Of a stretch of 64,000 nt of DNA, positions 35,859-45,308 are shown piece by piece. The notes beneath the pieces were generated by a model. The model was not told the DNA's origin. It did no database searches and worked only from the letters and a program-made list of their open reading frames with translations. The translations under genes were made by a program, and so were the position numbers. Every line of letters starts with the position of its first letter. Positions within the stretch are counted from its first letter, which is position 1. Origin of the DNA: Stenotrophomonas rhizophila (GTDB lineage Bacteria; Pseudomonadota; Gammaproteobacteria; Xanthomonadales; Xanthomonadaceae); the NCBI RefSeq assembly GCF_000661955.1, contig NZ_CP007597.1:1605605-1669604 (forward strand), in the 5' to 3' direction.

Positions 35859-37772
35859 TCAGGGACGGCGGAAACGGCGGTCGGCGGCGGTGACGAAACC
35901 GCCCAGGGCCATCAGCAGTGCGCCCAGCCAGATCCAGCGGACGAACGGTTTGATGTGCACGCGCACCGCCCAGGCATTGTTGCCCAGCGGCTCGCCCAGC
36001 GCCACGTACACATCGCCGCTGATGCGTGCATGGATGCCGGCCTCGGTCATCATCTGGCCGCCACTGGCGTAGGCGCGCTTTTCCGGGTGCAGCAGGGCCA
36101 GTTCGCGGTCGTTGCGCAGAATGCGCATGTGGCCGCGGTCGGCGGTGTAGTTGGGGCCCTGCTGGTGGTCAACGCCCTCGAAGCGCACTTCGTACCCGGA
36201 CACCTGCAGCGACTGGCCCGGCGACAGCGCCACCTCGCGCTGCACGTTCAGCGCTTCCACCAGCAGGGCCCCGGCCAGGAACACCGCCACGCCGCCATGG
36301 GCCAGCAGCATGCCGACCATTTCGGCGGTGAAGCGGCCATTGCCACGCAGCCGGCTCCACACAAAGCGCGCGGTACCGAAGGCGACCCAGGCAGCGGCGG
36401 TCACACCGGCCGCGGTCTTCAGCGCGCCCTGCGGGGCCATGAAGTAGGCGATGGCGCCCAGCAGCAGCGCCAGCACCGCCCACGGCGCCAGCATCGCCAG
36501 CGCGCGCGAGGCCTGGTCGCGTTGCCAGTTCACCAGCGGGCCGAACGGCAGCAGCGCCACCAGCGGCGCCATCAGCAGCAGGAACAGGGTGCCGAAGTAG
36601 GGCGGGCCGACCGACACCTTGCCCAGCCCCAGCGCATCGGCCAGCAGCGGGTACAGTGTGCCCAGCAGCACCATCGCGCACGCTGCGGCCAGCAGCAGGT
36701 TGTTGGCCAGCAGCAGGGTTTCGCGCGAGGTGGCCATGAAGCCGCGGCGCGGGTCGTCGTTGCCCAGCGCACCGGCGCGCAGCGCGTACAGCAGCAGTGC
36801 GCCGCCAATGACCAGCGCCAGGAAAATCAGGATGAAGGTCCCGCGCGAGGGATCGGCGGCAAACGAATGCACGCTGGTGAGCACGCCCGAGCGGACCAGG
36901 AAGGTGCCCAGCAACGACAGCGCGAAGGCGGCAATGGCCAGCAGCAGCGTCCAGCTGGCGAAGCTGCCGCGCTTTTCCGTGACCGCCTGCGAGTGGATCA
37001 AGGCCGCGCCGGCCAGCCACGGCAGGAAGCTGGCGTTCTCCACCGGGTCCCAGAACCACCAGCCGCCCCAGCCCAGTTCGTAGTACGCCCACCAGCTGCC
37101 CAGCGCGATACCCAGGGTGAGGAAGCCCCACGCCACGTTGGTCCACGGCCGGGTCCAGCGCAGCCAGCGCGCATCCACGCGCCCTTCCAGCAGCGCGGCG
37201 ATGGCGAAGGCGAAGGGCACCGCGAAACCGACGTACCCCAGGTACAACATCGGCGGATGGATGATCAGCCCCGGGTCCTGCAGCAGCGGGTTGAGGTCGT
37301 GTCCTTCCAGGGGCGCCGGCAGCAGCCGCGCGAACGGGTTGGAGGTGAAGATCAGGAAGGCCAGGAAGCCGATGCTGATGATGCCCAGCACGCCCAGCAC
37401 GCGGGCCAGCACCTGCATCGGCAATTGCCGCGACCACCGCGCTACGGCGGCATTCCACAGCGCCAGCACCAGCGCCCACAGCAGCAGCGAGCCCTCATGG
37501 GCGCCCCACACCGCGGAGTAGCGGTAGGCCAGCGGCAGCAGCGAGTTGGAGTTTTCGGCCACATAGCGCACCGAGAAATCCTGGGTGACGAAGGCCGCGG
37601 TGAGCACGCCGAACGCGCCCAGCAGCAGCACCAGCTGCGCGTACGCGGCCGGGCGGGCCACGGCCATCCACGCCGCGTAGCCACGCTGGGCGCCCCACAA
37701 CGGCAGCACCGCCTGCAGCACCGCCACCAGCAGCGCCGTCACCAGCAGGATCTGCCCCAGTTCGGGCAGCAC
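35859..37772 (-). CDS. ccmF: Cytochrome c haem lyase subunit CcmF
   Basis: A 637-residue multi-spanning membrane protein that ligates haem to apocytochrome c with CcmH and CcmI. The WWD haem-handling motif is GWGGWWFWDPVENASF near residue 230. About fourteen helices are visible. The start is GTG 37772, directly after the ccmE stop (TGAGTG). Length and motif match the family. Confidence 0.95.
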   Translation of the reverse strand: MLPELGQILLVTALLVAVLQAVLPLWGAQRGYAAWMAVARPAAYAQLVLLLGAFGVLTAAFVTQDFSVRYVAENSNSLLPLAYRYSAVWGAHEGSLLLWALVLALWNAAVARWSRQLPMQVLARVLGVLGIISIGFLAFLIFTSNPFARLLPAPLEGHDLNPLLQDPGLIIHPPMLYLGYVGFAVPFAFAIAALLEGRVDARWLRWTRPWTNVAWGFLTLGIALGSWWAYYELGWGGWWFWDPVENASFLPWLAGAALIHSQAVTEKRGSFASWTLLLAIAAFALSLLGTFLVRSGVLTSVHSFAADPSRGTFILIFLALVIGGALLLYALRAGALGNDDPRRGFMATSRETLLLANNLLLAAACAMVLLGTLYPLLADALGLGKVSVGPPYFGTLFLLLMAPLVALLPFGPLVNWQRDQASRALAMLAPWAVLALLLGAIAYFMAPQGALKTAAGVTAAAWVAFGTARFVWSRLRGNGRFTAEMVGMLLAHGGVAVFLAGALLVEALNVQREVALSPGQSLQVSGYEVRFEGVDHQQGPNYTADRGHMRILRNDRELALLHPEKRAYASGGQMMTEAGIHARISGDVYVALGEPLGNNAWAVRVHIKPFVRWIWLGALLMALGGFVTAADRRFRRP

Positions 37773-38234
37773 TCAGCGCACCTCCGGTGCGGTCACCGGT
37801 ACATCGTGCTTGGTATGCGCCTGGCCCATCTTGTCGGCCACTTCCTTGGGAATGTAGTTTTCGTCGTGCTTGGCCAGCACTTCATCGGCGATGAAGCGGC
37901 CGTCCTGCAGGCGGCCGCTGGCCACCACCGCGGTGCCTTCGCGGAACATGTCCGGCAGGATCCGCGAGGTGCTCACCGGCAAGGTGGCGTCGCCATCGGT
38001 GACCACGAAGTGTGCTTCCAGCGAACCGCTGGCGCGCTGGAACGAACCTTTCACCACCATCCCGCCCAGGCGGAAACGCGACTGCGGATCCACGTCACCG
38101 CGCAGCACTTCGGCCGGCGTGTACAGGTAGGCGATGTTGCGCTGCAGGGCGAAGGCCACCAGCGTGGTGGCCAGGCCGGAGGCCAGCAACAGCAGCAACA
38201 CCCACACCATGCGGCGGCGCTGCACCGGGGTCAT
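37773..38234 (-). CDS. ccmE: Haem chaperone CcmE
   Basis: A 153-residue periplasmic chaperone that carries haem covalently on a histidine. One N-terminal anchor ([20 protein letters not shown]) is followed by an OB fold ([22 protein letters not shown]). The haem-binding residue is H123 in [13 protein letters not shown] 38234 overlaps the ccmD stop by four bases. Confidence 0.95.
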   Translation of the reverse strand: MTPVQRRRMVWVLLLLLASGLATTLVAFALQRNIAYLYTPAEVLRGDVDPQSRFRLGGMVVKGSFQRASGSLEAHFVVTDGDATLPVSTSRILPDMFREGTAVVASGRLQDGRFIADEVLAKHDENYIPKEVADKMGQAHTKHDVPVTAPEVR

Positions 38235-38416
38235 CGGCTGAGCTCCGTGGCCAGCGCGGTGTCGGCCTGCGGTTTGGCGCGGGCCTGCAGCCGCTGCTGG
38301 CGGTGCCGGGCCTGCCAGCGCGCCAGGCGCAGGCGCAGCCAGGACCCGAACGCATCGCAGCACAGCACCAGCGCGAACACCGCAAAGGCGGCAATGATGA
38401 AGGGCAGGTGGGTCAT
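38231..38416 (-). CDS. ccmD: Haem exporter subunit CcmD
   Basis: A 61-residue single-helix protein ([20 protein letters not shown]) with a basic tail rich in Arg and Gln. CcmD assists CcmABC in releasing haem-loaded CcmE. It lies between ccmC and ccmE with four-base overlaps on both sides. The identification relies on size, topology and position. Confidence 0.88.
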   Translation of the reverse strand: MTHLPFIIAAFAVFALVLCCDAFGSWLRLRLARWQARHRQQRLQARAKPQADTALATELSR

Positions 38417-39189
38417 CGCGGCATCTCCCCGGCAGCGGTGGCGGCACCGCCGCCGATGCGTTCGGCCACCCAGGCCTTGCCGGCCTCGCGCAGCAGGTTG
38501 TCGGCACGCGCCTTGGCCAGCAGCGAGCCGGCGAACCACAGCTTGGTGCCCACCACCATCCACCACAGCGGCGCGATCAGCTCGGCGCGGACGGCGTTGT
38601 CACCGAACACGTTGATCGACTGGCGCTGGTGCAGGCCGCCCCACCAGTCCACCGAATAGCGGATCACCGGCAGCAGTGCCACGCCGACGATGGCCAGCAG
38701 CCCGGCCGCGCGCGCGGCGCTGCGGCGGTCTTCGATGGCGTAGTAGAGCCCGATCACGCCCAGGTACAGGAACAGCAGGATCAGTTCGCTGGTCATGCGC
38801 GGGTCCCAGTCCCACCAGGTGCCCCAGGTGGACTTGCCCCAGATGCTGCCGGTGAGCAGGGTGATCAGGGTGAAGCCGGCGCCCATCGGCGCGCAGGCCA
38901 TGGCAAGGATCTCGCAGACCTTGATCCGCCAGACCAGCGCGATGGCCGAATACAGTGCCATCAAGGCGAATACGAACAGGCTCATCCACGCGCTGGGCAC
39001 GTGGATGTAGATGATGCGGAAGGCGTCGCCCTGGCTCTGCTCCGGCGGCACGACGAACAGGCCCTGCCACAGCCCGATCAGCAGCACCGGCAGGGCGGCC
39101 ACGTAGAACACGCGCGACCAGCGCGCGGCGAAGCGGTCGAAGATGGGCGGCGATGCGACGTGGTGGAACCAGCGGACGAGAGTGTGCAT
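38413..39189 (-). CDS. ccmC: Haem exporter permease CcmC
   Basis: A 258-residue membrane protein with six helices that places haem on CcmE. The WWD motif is [14 protein letters not shown] near residue 130. [16 protein letters not shown] near 70 is a family hallmark. ATG 39189 gives the usual length; an upstream in-frame start would add twelve residues. It is separated from ccmB by about 96 bases. Confidence 0.94.
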   Translation of the reverse strand: MHTLVRWFHHVASPPIFDRFAARWSRVFYVAALPVLLIGLWQGLFVVPPEQSQGDAFRIIYIHVPSAWMSLFVFALMALYSAIALVWRIKVCEILAMACAPMGAGFTLITLLTGSIWGKSTWGTWWDWDPRMTSELILLFLYLGVIGLYYAIEDRRSAARAAGLLAIVGVALLPVIRYSVDWWGGLHQRQSINVFGDNAVRAELIAPLWWMVVGTKLWFAGSLLAKARADNLLREAGKAWVAERIGGGAATAAGEMPR

Positions 39190-39285
39190 GCAGCGGTAGC
39201 TATCCAACCTAGGGCGACGATTCAACGGACGTGGAGCGGCGTGTTGAACGGTGACGCTGTAAACGGTGTGGCGGTGGACGACTGC

Positions 39286-39981
39286 TCAATTCAACGATAT
39301 CCGGATGGCCGCGGCGGTGGCCAGCGGTGCAAGCACCAGCGCCACCACCAGCCCGGCGCCCAGCAACAGCAGCGCCCCCACCGGATCCTGACCGCGTGCG
39401 GCGGCCCCGACACTGCCTGCACCGAACACCAGCACCGGTACGTACAGCGGCAAGGCCAGCAACGCCACGAGAATACCAGAGCGCCGGATGCCCACGGTCA
39501 GCGCGGCAACCACGCCGCCGATCAGGCTGAGCAACGGTGTTCCCAGCAGCAACGATGCCAGCAGGATGGGCAGTTGGTCATGCGGCAGATGCAGCATTTC
39601 CGCCAGCAACGGGCTGACCACGATCAGCGGCAGGGCGGTGGTGGCCCAATGCAGCAGCACCCGCACCAGCACCAGCCAGGCCAGCGGCACCGGCGCCAGC
39701 AGCCACTGCTCCAGCGAGCCGTCCTCGGCGTCGCTGCGGAACATGGAATCCAGCGCCAGCTGGCCGGCCAGCAGTACCGCCAGCCACAGCACCGCCGCGC
39801 CCACCTGCGCCATCAGCTGCGGCTCGCGGCCCAGCGCCAGGGCAAACAGCACCACCACCAGCACGGCGAACATCAGCGGCTGCAGGGCATCGCCGCGGCG
39901 CCGCCACAGCAGGCGCAGGTCGCGCCGGGCCAGCGCCCGCGCGGTCTGCCACAGGCCCGGTTCGGTACCCGGCGCGATCAT
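39286..39981 (-). CDS. ccmB: Haem exporter permease CcmB
   Basis: A 231-residue membrane permease of the CcmAB ABC complex, which releases holo-CcmE. Six helices are visible; [20 protein letters not shown] and [18 protein letters not shown] are typical CcmB segments. ATG 39981 overlaps the ccmA stop by four bases. It lies downstream of the unusual REP-derived ccmA tail. Confidence 0.93.
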   Translation of the reverse strand: MIAPGTEPGLWQTARALARRDLRLLWRRRGDALQPLMFAVLVVVLFALALGREPQLMAQVGAAVLWLAVLLAGQLALDSMFRSDAEDGSLEQWLLAPVPLAWLVLVRVLLHWATTALPLIVVSPLLAEMLHLPHDQLPILLASLLLGTPLLSLIGGVVAALTVGIRRSGILVALLALPLYVPVLVFGAGSVGAAARGQDPVGALLLLGAGLVVALVLAPLATAAAIRISLN

Positions 39982-40679
39982 GCGGCACCCCCTCGTAGTG
40001 CCGGGCTCTGCCCGGCAGTCGCTGAATTCTGCCCGGCGGGCGCTGAAATCTCCCCCGCAGGCGACAGCCGCAGCAGCCGTGTCTGTACCGGCGGCGCGGC
40101 GTAGGCGCCGTGGGTGGTCACCAGGGCGGCACCACCGCTGCGCAGGTGCGCGGAAATCATCCGGTTCACCAGGTTGATGCCGTCCAGGTCGAGGTTGGCG
40201 TAGGGTTCGTCTAGCAGCCACAGCGGGGCAGGCGACAGCCAGATCCGGGCCAGCGCCAGGCGCCGCTTCTGCCCGGCCGAGAGCTGGCGCACCAAGGTGT
40301 CTTCATAGCCGGCCAGGCCGACGATGGCCAGCGCGTTGCCCGGCATCTGGCGCGTGCGCCGCCCGTGCAGGCCGCACAGGAAATGCAGGTTCTCCAGCGT
40401 GTCCAGATCGGCCTTCAGCGCCGGCAGGTGGCTCAGGTAGGCCACGAACCGTGCGCGCTCCTTGTGCCCGGCAGCCCGCCCGTCGATCTGCACCTGCCCG
40501 GCATCGGCGCGCAGCAGGCCGGCCAGCACCCGCAGCAGGGTGGTCTTGCCGGACCCGTTGTCGCCCTGCACCAGCAGCGCTTCACCGGCGTCGATGTGGA
40601 AATCGAGCGGGCCGAACACCGGCTCATCGTTGCGACTGAAGGCAAGGCCTTGGGCGGCCAGCAACGGAGGAGCGTTCAA
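39978..40679 (-). CDS. ccmA: Haem exporter ATPase CcmA with REP-encoded tail
   Basis: A 233-residue ABC ATPase that powers release of haem-loaded CcmE. Walker A is GDNGSGKTT at 39-47, the signature is [17 protein letters not shown], and Walker B is [12 protein letters not shown]. The start is TTG 40679. The last 25 residues or so ([19 protein letters not shown] and beyond) are Ala/Gly/Pro-rich and are encoded by a SMAG repeat and its relatives at 39995-40060, so the family's own C-terminus seems to end before them. The overlap with ccmB is kept. Confidence 0.92.
   Translation of the reverse strand: MNAPPLLAAQGLAFSRNDEPVFGPLDFHIDAGEALLVQGDNGSGKTTLLRVLAGLLRADAGQVQIDGRAAGHKERARFVAYLSHLPALKADLDTLENLHFLCGLHGRRTRQMPGNALAIVGLAGYEDTLVRQLSAGQKRRLALARIWLSPAPLWLLDEPYANLDLDGINLVNRMISAHLRSGGAALVTTHGAYAAPPVQTRLLRLSPAGEISAPAGQNSATAGQSPALRGGAA
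39995..40018. repeat. SMAG-type REP inside the 3' end of ccmA
   Basis: GTAGTGCCGGGCTCTGCCCGGCAG, the same subtype as the unit at 9491-9514. It is translated as part of the CcmA tail. Two related CTGAA/TGAAAT segments with CCCGGCGGG follow at 40019-40060. Confidence 0.75.
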
Positions 40680-40765
40680 GGGGCGGTCTTTGCGGCGGAA
40701 GGGGCGGTCATTGTATCGGGGGTTTTGCGTACACTGGCCTTTCCCCCTTTTCTTCTTTCCGGCCG

Positions 40766-41914
40766 ATGCAACCGCAAACCAAGCTGCCCAAGGTGGGCAC
40801 CACCATTTTCACCGTGATGTCCCAGCTGGCTGCCGAGCATGGCGCCGTGAACCTGGGGCAGGGGTTTCCGGATTTCTCCGCGCCGCAGCGCCTGGTGGAT
40901 GAAACCATCAAGGCCATGCAGGGCGGTTTGAACCAGTACCCGCCGATGACCGGGGTGGCGCCGCTGCGCCAGGCCATCGCGCAGAAGTCGCTGGATCTGT
41001 ACGGCGCGCAGGTGGACCCGGACACGGAAATCACCGTGACCAGCGGCGCCACCGAGGCGATTTTCAACGCCATCCACGCCGTGGTGCGCCCGGGCGAGGA
41101 AGTGATCGTGCTGGATCCGGCCTACGACTGCTACGAGCCGGCCATCGACCTGGCCGGCGCGCGCGCGGTGCATGTGCCGCTGGACCCGCAGACCTTCGCG
41201 GTGGATTGGGATCGCGTGCGTGCGGCGATCACCCCGCACACCCGCCTGCTGATGGTCAACACCCCGCACAATCCGTCCGGTGCGATGCTGAGCGCCGACG
41301 ACATGCAGGCGCTGGCCGATGTGCTGCGCGGCACCAGCATTTACCTGATTTCCGATGAGGTGTACGAGCACATCATCTACGACGGCCGCCGCCACGAATC
41401 GGCGCTGCGCTACCCGGAACTGCGCGAACGCGCGTTCGTGATTTCCAGCTTCGGCAAGACCTACCACTGCACCGGCTGGAAGATCGGCTATGCGATCGCG
41501 CCGCCGGCGATGAGCGCCGAGTTCCGCAAGGTCCACCAGTACAACACCTTCACCAGCTTCGGTCCGGCCCAGTACGGCTTTGCCGCGATGATCCGTGATG
41601 AGCCCGAGCACCACCTCGAGCTGGGGGCGTTCTACCAGGCCAAGCGCGACCGCTTCCGCGACCAGCTGCTGACCACCCGCCTGACCCCGCTGCCGGTGCC
41701 GGGCGGTTACTTCCAGCTGGTGGATTACTCGGCCATCAGCGATCTGCCCGACCACGAATTCGTGAAGTGGCTGACCATCGAAAAGGGCGTGGCCGCGATC
41801 CCGTTGTCGCCGTTCTACGAAACCGCACCGGCCGGGCAGCGCCTGGTGCGGCTGTGCTTTGCCAAGAACGACGCCACGCTGGATGCGGCGATCGAACGCC
41901 TGCAGGTGCTGTGA
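40766..41914 (+). CDS. PLP-dependent methionine/glutamine aminotransferase
   Basis: A class I/II aminotransferase of 382 residues, similar to YbdL and the MtnE-type enzymes that transaminate methionine or its 2-oxo acid. The PLP lysine is K231 in [29 protein letters not shown] near 30 and [10 protein letters not shown] near 167 are conserved. Its stop overlaps the next gene, an omega-amidase, by one base. The pair forms the glutamine transaminase-omega-amidase pathway, in which glutamine is the amino donor and ketoglutaramate is hydrolysed. A TACACT hexamer at 40730-40735 may be its -10. Confidence 0.88.
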   Translation: MQPQTKLPKVGTTIFTVMSQLAAEHGAVNLGQGFPDFSAPQRLVDETIKAMQGGLNQYPPMTGVAPLRQAIAQKSLDLYGAQVDPDTEITVTSGATEAIFNAIHAVVRPGEEVIVLDPAYDCYEPAIDLAGARAVHVPLDPQTFAVDWDRVRAAITPHTRLLMVNTPHNPSGAMLSADDMQALADVLRGTSIYLISDEVYEHIIYDGRRHESALRYPELRERAFVISSFGKTYHCTGWKIGYAIAPPAMSAEFRKVHQYNTFTSFGPAQYGFAAMIRDEPEHHLELGAFYQAKRDRFRDQLLTTRLTPLPVPGGYFQLVDYSAISDLPDHEFVKWLTIEKGVAAIPLSPFYETAPAGQRLVRLCFAKNDATLDAAIERLQVL

Positions 41915-42747
41915 TGGGCGCCCCCGTCGAACGTGGTGACCTGCGCGTCTCCCTGGTCCAGGGCGATACCCGCTGGCACGACCCGGCTGGCAACCGCGCG
42001 TATTACGGCGCGCTGCTGGCCCCGCTGGCCGGGCAGACCGACCTGGTGATCCTGCCGGAAACCTTCACCAGTGGCTTCTCCAACGAGGCCATCGACAAGG
42101 CCGAAGGCATGGACGGCCCGACCGTGGCCTGGATCCGCGAGCAGGCCGTGCGGCTGGGCGCGGTGGTCACCGGCAGTGTGCAGCTGCGGGTGGGGCAGGG
42201 CGTGTACAACCGTTTGCTGTGGGCCACGCCCGACGGCGAGCTGCAGCATTACGACAAGCGCCATCTGTTCCGTTACGGCAACGAGCACCTGCGCTACGCG
42301 GCCGGCAACGAGCGCCTGAGCGTGGAATGGAAGGGCTGGCGGATCAATCCGCAGGTCTGCTACGACCTGCGTTTCCCGGTGTTCTGCCGCAACCGCTTCG
42401 ATGTGGAGCGCCCGGGCGAGCTGGACTTCGACCTGCAGATCTTCGTGGCCAACTGGCCGTCGGCACGCGCGTATCCGTGGCGCACCTTGCTGCGTGCACG
42501 CGCGATCGAGAACCTGTGCTTCGTGGCGGCGGTCAACCGGGTGGGCGTGGATGGCAACGACCTGCACTATGCCGGCGACAGTGCGGTGATCGACTTCCTC
42601 GGCCAGCCGCAGGTGGAAGTGCGCGAGGTCGAGCAGGTGGTCACCACCACCATCTCGGCGGCGGCGCTGGCCGCGCACCGTGCGCGCTTTCCGGCGATGC
42701 TCGATGCCGATGCGTTCACTTTGGACGGCCCGGTCGACGCTGGCTGA
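41914..42747 (+). CDS. Omega-amidase (YafV-like carbon-nitrogen hydrolase)
   Basis: A 277-residue nitrilase-superfamily amidase that hydrolyses alpha-ketoglutaramate or ketosuccinamate. The catalytic triad is E49 (LPETFTSGF), K115 (YDKRHLF) and C149 (NPQVCYDLRFP). ATG 41914 shares a base with the aminotransferase stop (TGATG). It follows the same arrangement as omega-amidases beside MtnE-type aminotransferases. Confidence 0.9.
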   Translation: MGAPVERGDLRVSLVQGDTRWHDPAGNRAYYGALLAPLAGQTDLVILPETFTSGFSNEAIDKAEGMDGPTVAWIREQAVRLGAVVTGSVQLRVGQGVYNRLLWATPDGELQHYDKRHLFRYGNEHLRYAAGNERLSVEWKGWRINPQVCYDLRFPVFCRNRFDVERPGELDFDLQIFVANWPSARAYPWRTLLRARAIENLCFVAAVNRVGVDGNDLHYAGDSAVIDFLGQPQVEVREVEQVVTTTISAAALAAHRARFPAMLDADAFTLDGPVDAG

Positions 42748-42839
42748 ACGATGGCCTGACGGCGGCGTGTGGCCTCATCCGGGTCACACGCGGCCACTGC
42801 TAGATTCGCCTCGTCACCCACTGAGTACGAGCGGATCGC

Positions 42840-43274
42840 ATGAAGAAGTTTTCCCTGGTTTTGATCGCGCTGGCCGGCCTGTCGACGGCCTCGGCCGCCC
42901 AGGCAGCCGGCAACATCGACTGCGAGCTGCACTACAACCTGGCCGGCTGGTCGGTGCTGTACAAGACCGCATCGGGCACCGGCACCATCAGCTGCGACAA
43001 CGGCGCGCGCATCCCGGTGAAGATCACCGTCAAGGGGGGCGGGCTGACCGTGGGCAAATCCAAGATCGTCGATGGCAAGGGCAAGTTCTCCGGCGCCTAT
43101 TCGGTCAACGACCTGATCGGCTCCTATGCCTCGGTGGAAGCCCATGCGGGCGCCGACAAATCCAGCAATGCGCAGGTCATGACCAAGGGCGATGTGTCGC
43201 TGGCGCTGGCCGGTACCGGCAAGGGCTGGGACCTGGGCGTGGGGCTGGGCAAGTTCACCATCGAGCGCCGTTGA
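42840..43274 (+). CDS. Small secreted protein of unknown function
   Basis: A 144-residue protein starting MKKFSLVLIALAGLSTASAAQA, a clean signal peptide. The mature part has two Cys (DCELHY and SCDNG), probably a disulfide, and glycine-rich stretches (VKGGGLTVGKSK, GKGWDLGVGLGKF). I do not recognise a named family; it looks like a conserved Xanthomonadaceae periplasmic protein. The gene stands alone, ahead of a REP pair and a terminator. Confidence 0.75.
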   Translation: MKKFSLVLIALAGLSTASAAQAAGNIDCELHYNLAGWSVLYKTASGTGTISCDNGARIPVKITVKGGGLTVGKSKIVDGKGKFSGAYSVNDLIGSYASVEAHAGADKSSNAQVMTKGDVSLALAGTGKGWDLGVGLGKFTIERR

Positions 43275-43298
43275 GGCATCATCTGGCCGGCGTTACGT

Positions 43299-43396
43299 GC
43301 AGCCACCCATGGGGTGGCTCTACCGCATTTGGCCGGAGGTTGATGGCGCAAGGGTGCACACGTAGAGCAGGGTAGAGCCACCCCATGGGTGGCTGC
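43299..43396. repeat. SMAG-type REP pair (convergent genes)
   Basis: GCAGCCACCCATGGGGTGGC ending in CTAC at 43323, and the inverse starting GTAGAGCCACCCCATGGG at 43372. The pair lies between two convergent genes and just before a bidirectional terminator. Confidence 0.85.
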
Positions 43397-43430
43397 CCCA
43401 GCCGGCACAACGCGCGGTCAGCCCCCATAA

Positions 43431-43459
43431 AAAAACCCCGGCCGAAGCCGGGGTTTTTT
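43431..43459. terminator. Bidirectional terminator
   Basis: An A run, then CCCCGGC (43436-43442), a CGAA loop, GCCGGGG (43447-43453) and a T run to 43459. It is placed between the convergent secreted-protein gene and rluB, so it can end both transcripts. Confidence 0.9.
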
Positions 43460-43478
43460 GATCTCAGGGTATCAGTGA

Positions 43479-45308
43479 TCAGCCGCCGCGCGGGCCGCCG
43501 CCACGGTGACCGCCGCCGCCCGGACCGCGGCTGCCGCCGGGCCGACCGCCCGGGCCGCCGGGACCACGGCCACCGGGGCCGCCCGGGCCACGGTTGCCAC
43601 CGGGGCCACCCGGACCGCGATTGCCGCCCGGACCACCGGGGCCGCGCGCATTGGCGCCCGGGCCACGCGCACCGGGACCGCCCGGACCACGATTGCCACC
43701 CGGACCACCCGGACCGCGGTTACCCGCCGGACGCGCGCTGCCGTACGGGCTGCTGCCCGGATTGGCGTGGTCGGACGGGAAGCTCGGGGCATTGCCCGGA
43801 TGGCCGTACGGATGACGCGACGGACCCTGGCCGCTCTGGCCACCGCGGTTGCCACCGGCACCGGCGCCGGCCGGACGGCCCTGGCCGCCGTAGCCGCCAC
43901 GGCTTTCGCCACCGCGGTTCTCGCCGCCGTAACCACCGCCACCGCCGGCGTAGCCGCCACGGCCTTCAGCGCCGCCGCCGTAGCTGCCGCGACCCGGGCC
44001 GCCTGCGCCGCCCGGACCCTTCGGCTTGCCGTACGGACGGCCCTGGCCACCGGCGCCTGCGCCGGCACCCGGACCACGCGCACCCGGGCCACGGGCTGCG
44101 CCCGGACCGGCATTGCGGTGGTTGCTCGGGCCGGTGCTGACACCGTCCGGCACGTACCAGCTGCGGAACGCGGCCGGGTTGCCTTCGGGCAGCGCACGGT
44201 TGCCCTTGTCCGGGCGCGCCTTGAACGGACGCTGCGACTGCTTGGCCGCCGCTTCACCGCTGACCGTCAGGCCACCCTTGAAGCCGCCGCCCTTGCCGCC
44301 GCGACCACGGCCGCGCTCTTCGCGCACGTTGTCGAAACGACGCAGTTCGCGGCCTTCGTCGGCCGAGTTGTGGCCGTTGACGTAGGCATTGCCACGGCCA
44401 CCCTCGCGCGACACGCGCACGGTGGTCTTGGCGGCGCGACGCTGGCCGATCACCGGCTGCAGGGTCAGCGCCGACGGCGCGCCTTCTTCCAGCTTCAGTT
44501 CGGCGCGCAGCGCTTCAACCTGCTTGGCCGGCAGTTCGACCGACTGGCCACGCAGCAGTTCGCGCGGCAGGCTGACCTTGCCGTAGCGGGTACGCTTCAG
44601 GCGGCTGACCTGGCAGCCCTGCGATTCCCACAGGCGGCGCACTTCGCGGTTGCGGCCTTCCTTGACGACCACGCGGAACCAGTCGTGCGAATCGGTGCCG
44701 CCGATGCGTTCGATCTCGTCGAACTTGGCCGGGCCGTCTTCCAGCGCCACGCCGCGGGCGAGGCGGTCGACGATGTTGTCGGGCACCTTCTCTTCGCCTT
44801 CCGGGGCGCGCACGCGCACCACGTACTCGCGCTCGACCTCGTAGGAGGGGTGCATCATCGCGTTGGCCAGCTCACCGTCGGTGGTCGCCAGCAGCAGGCC
44901 GGTGGTGTTGATGTCCAGGCGGCCGATCGCGATCCAGCGCGCGCCCTTGAGGGCAGGCAGCGCTTCGAACACGGTCGGGCGACCTTCGGGGTCTTCGCGG
45001 GTGGTTACTTCGCCTTCCGGCTTGTTGTAGGCCAGTACGCGCGAGGTTTCGGTCAGCGCCGTGGCCACGAAGCCGCGGCCGTCCAGCTCGACCTTGTCGC
45101 CGCTCTTGATCGACTGGCCGGTCTGCGCGACTTCACCGTTGACCTTGACCAGGCCATCGGCGATGCGCTGTTCCAGCGCGCGGCGCGAACCGAGGCCGGC
45201 CTGGGCCAGCACCTTGTGCAGGCGTTCTTCCAGCTTGGGCTGGTCGGTGGCGGTTTCGCGCTTGAGCGAAAGCTTGTTCAAAGACGGCTTGCGGGGGGTG
45301 TCACTCAT
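43479..45308 (-). CDS. rluB: 23S rRNA pseudouridine synthase RluB with a very long Gly/Pro/Arg tail
   Basis: A 609-residue protein. Residues 25-75 form an S4 RNA-binding domain (LEERLHKVLAQAGLGSRRAL). Residues 85-250 are the RsuA/RluB catalytic domain, with GRLDINTTGLLLATTDG carrying the catalytic Asp and EGRNREVRRLWES. RluB makes the pseudouridine near position 2605 of 23S rRNA. From about residue 310 to the end the protein is low-complexity, with repeated GPGGPGGNRGPG-type and RGG-like blocks and patches of GYGGQ. E. coli RluB is about 290 residues. The start overlaps scpB by eight bases. The tail is likely disordered and RNA-binding. Confidence 0.9.
   Translation of the reverse strand: MSDTPRKPSLNKLSLKRETATDQPKLEERLHKVLAQAGLGSRRALEQRIADGLVKVNGEVAQTGQSIKSGDKVELDGRGFVATALTETSRVLAYNKPEGEVTTREDPEGRPTVFEALPALKGARWIAIGRLDINTTGLLLATTDGELANAMMHPSYEVEREYVVRVRAPEGEEKVPDNIVDRLARGVALEDGPAKFDEIERIGGTDSHDWFRVVVKEGRNREVRRLWESQGCQVSRLKRTRYGKVSLPRELLRGQSVELPAKQVEALRAELKLEEGAPSALTLQPVIGQRRAAKTTVRVSREGGRGNAYVNGHNSADEGRELRRFDNVREERGRGRGGKGGGFKGGLTVSGEAAAKQSQRPFKARPDKGNRALPEGNPAAFRSWYVPDGVSTGPSNHRNAGPGAARGPGARGPGAGAGAGGQGRPYGKPKGPGGAGGPGRGSYGGGAEGRGGYAGGGGGYGGENRGGESRGGYGGQGRPAGAGAGGNRGGQSGQGPSRHPYGHPGNAPSFPSDHANPGSSPYGSARPAGNRGPGGPGGNRGPGGPGARGPGANARGPGGPGGNRGPGGPGGNRGPGGPGGRGPGGPGGRPGGSRGPGGGGHRGGGPRGG

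Noticed and set aside
35790..38615. A 941-codon open frame on the plus strand
   Set aside because: It is antisense to ccmG, ccmF, ccmE and ccmD, which have clear motifs. The product is Gln/His/Arg-rich with no recognisable fold.
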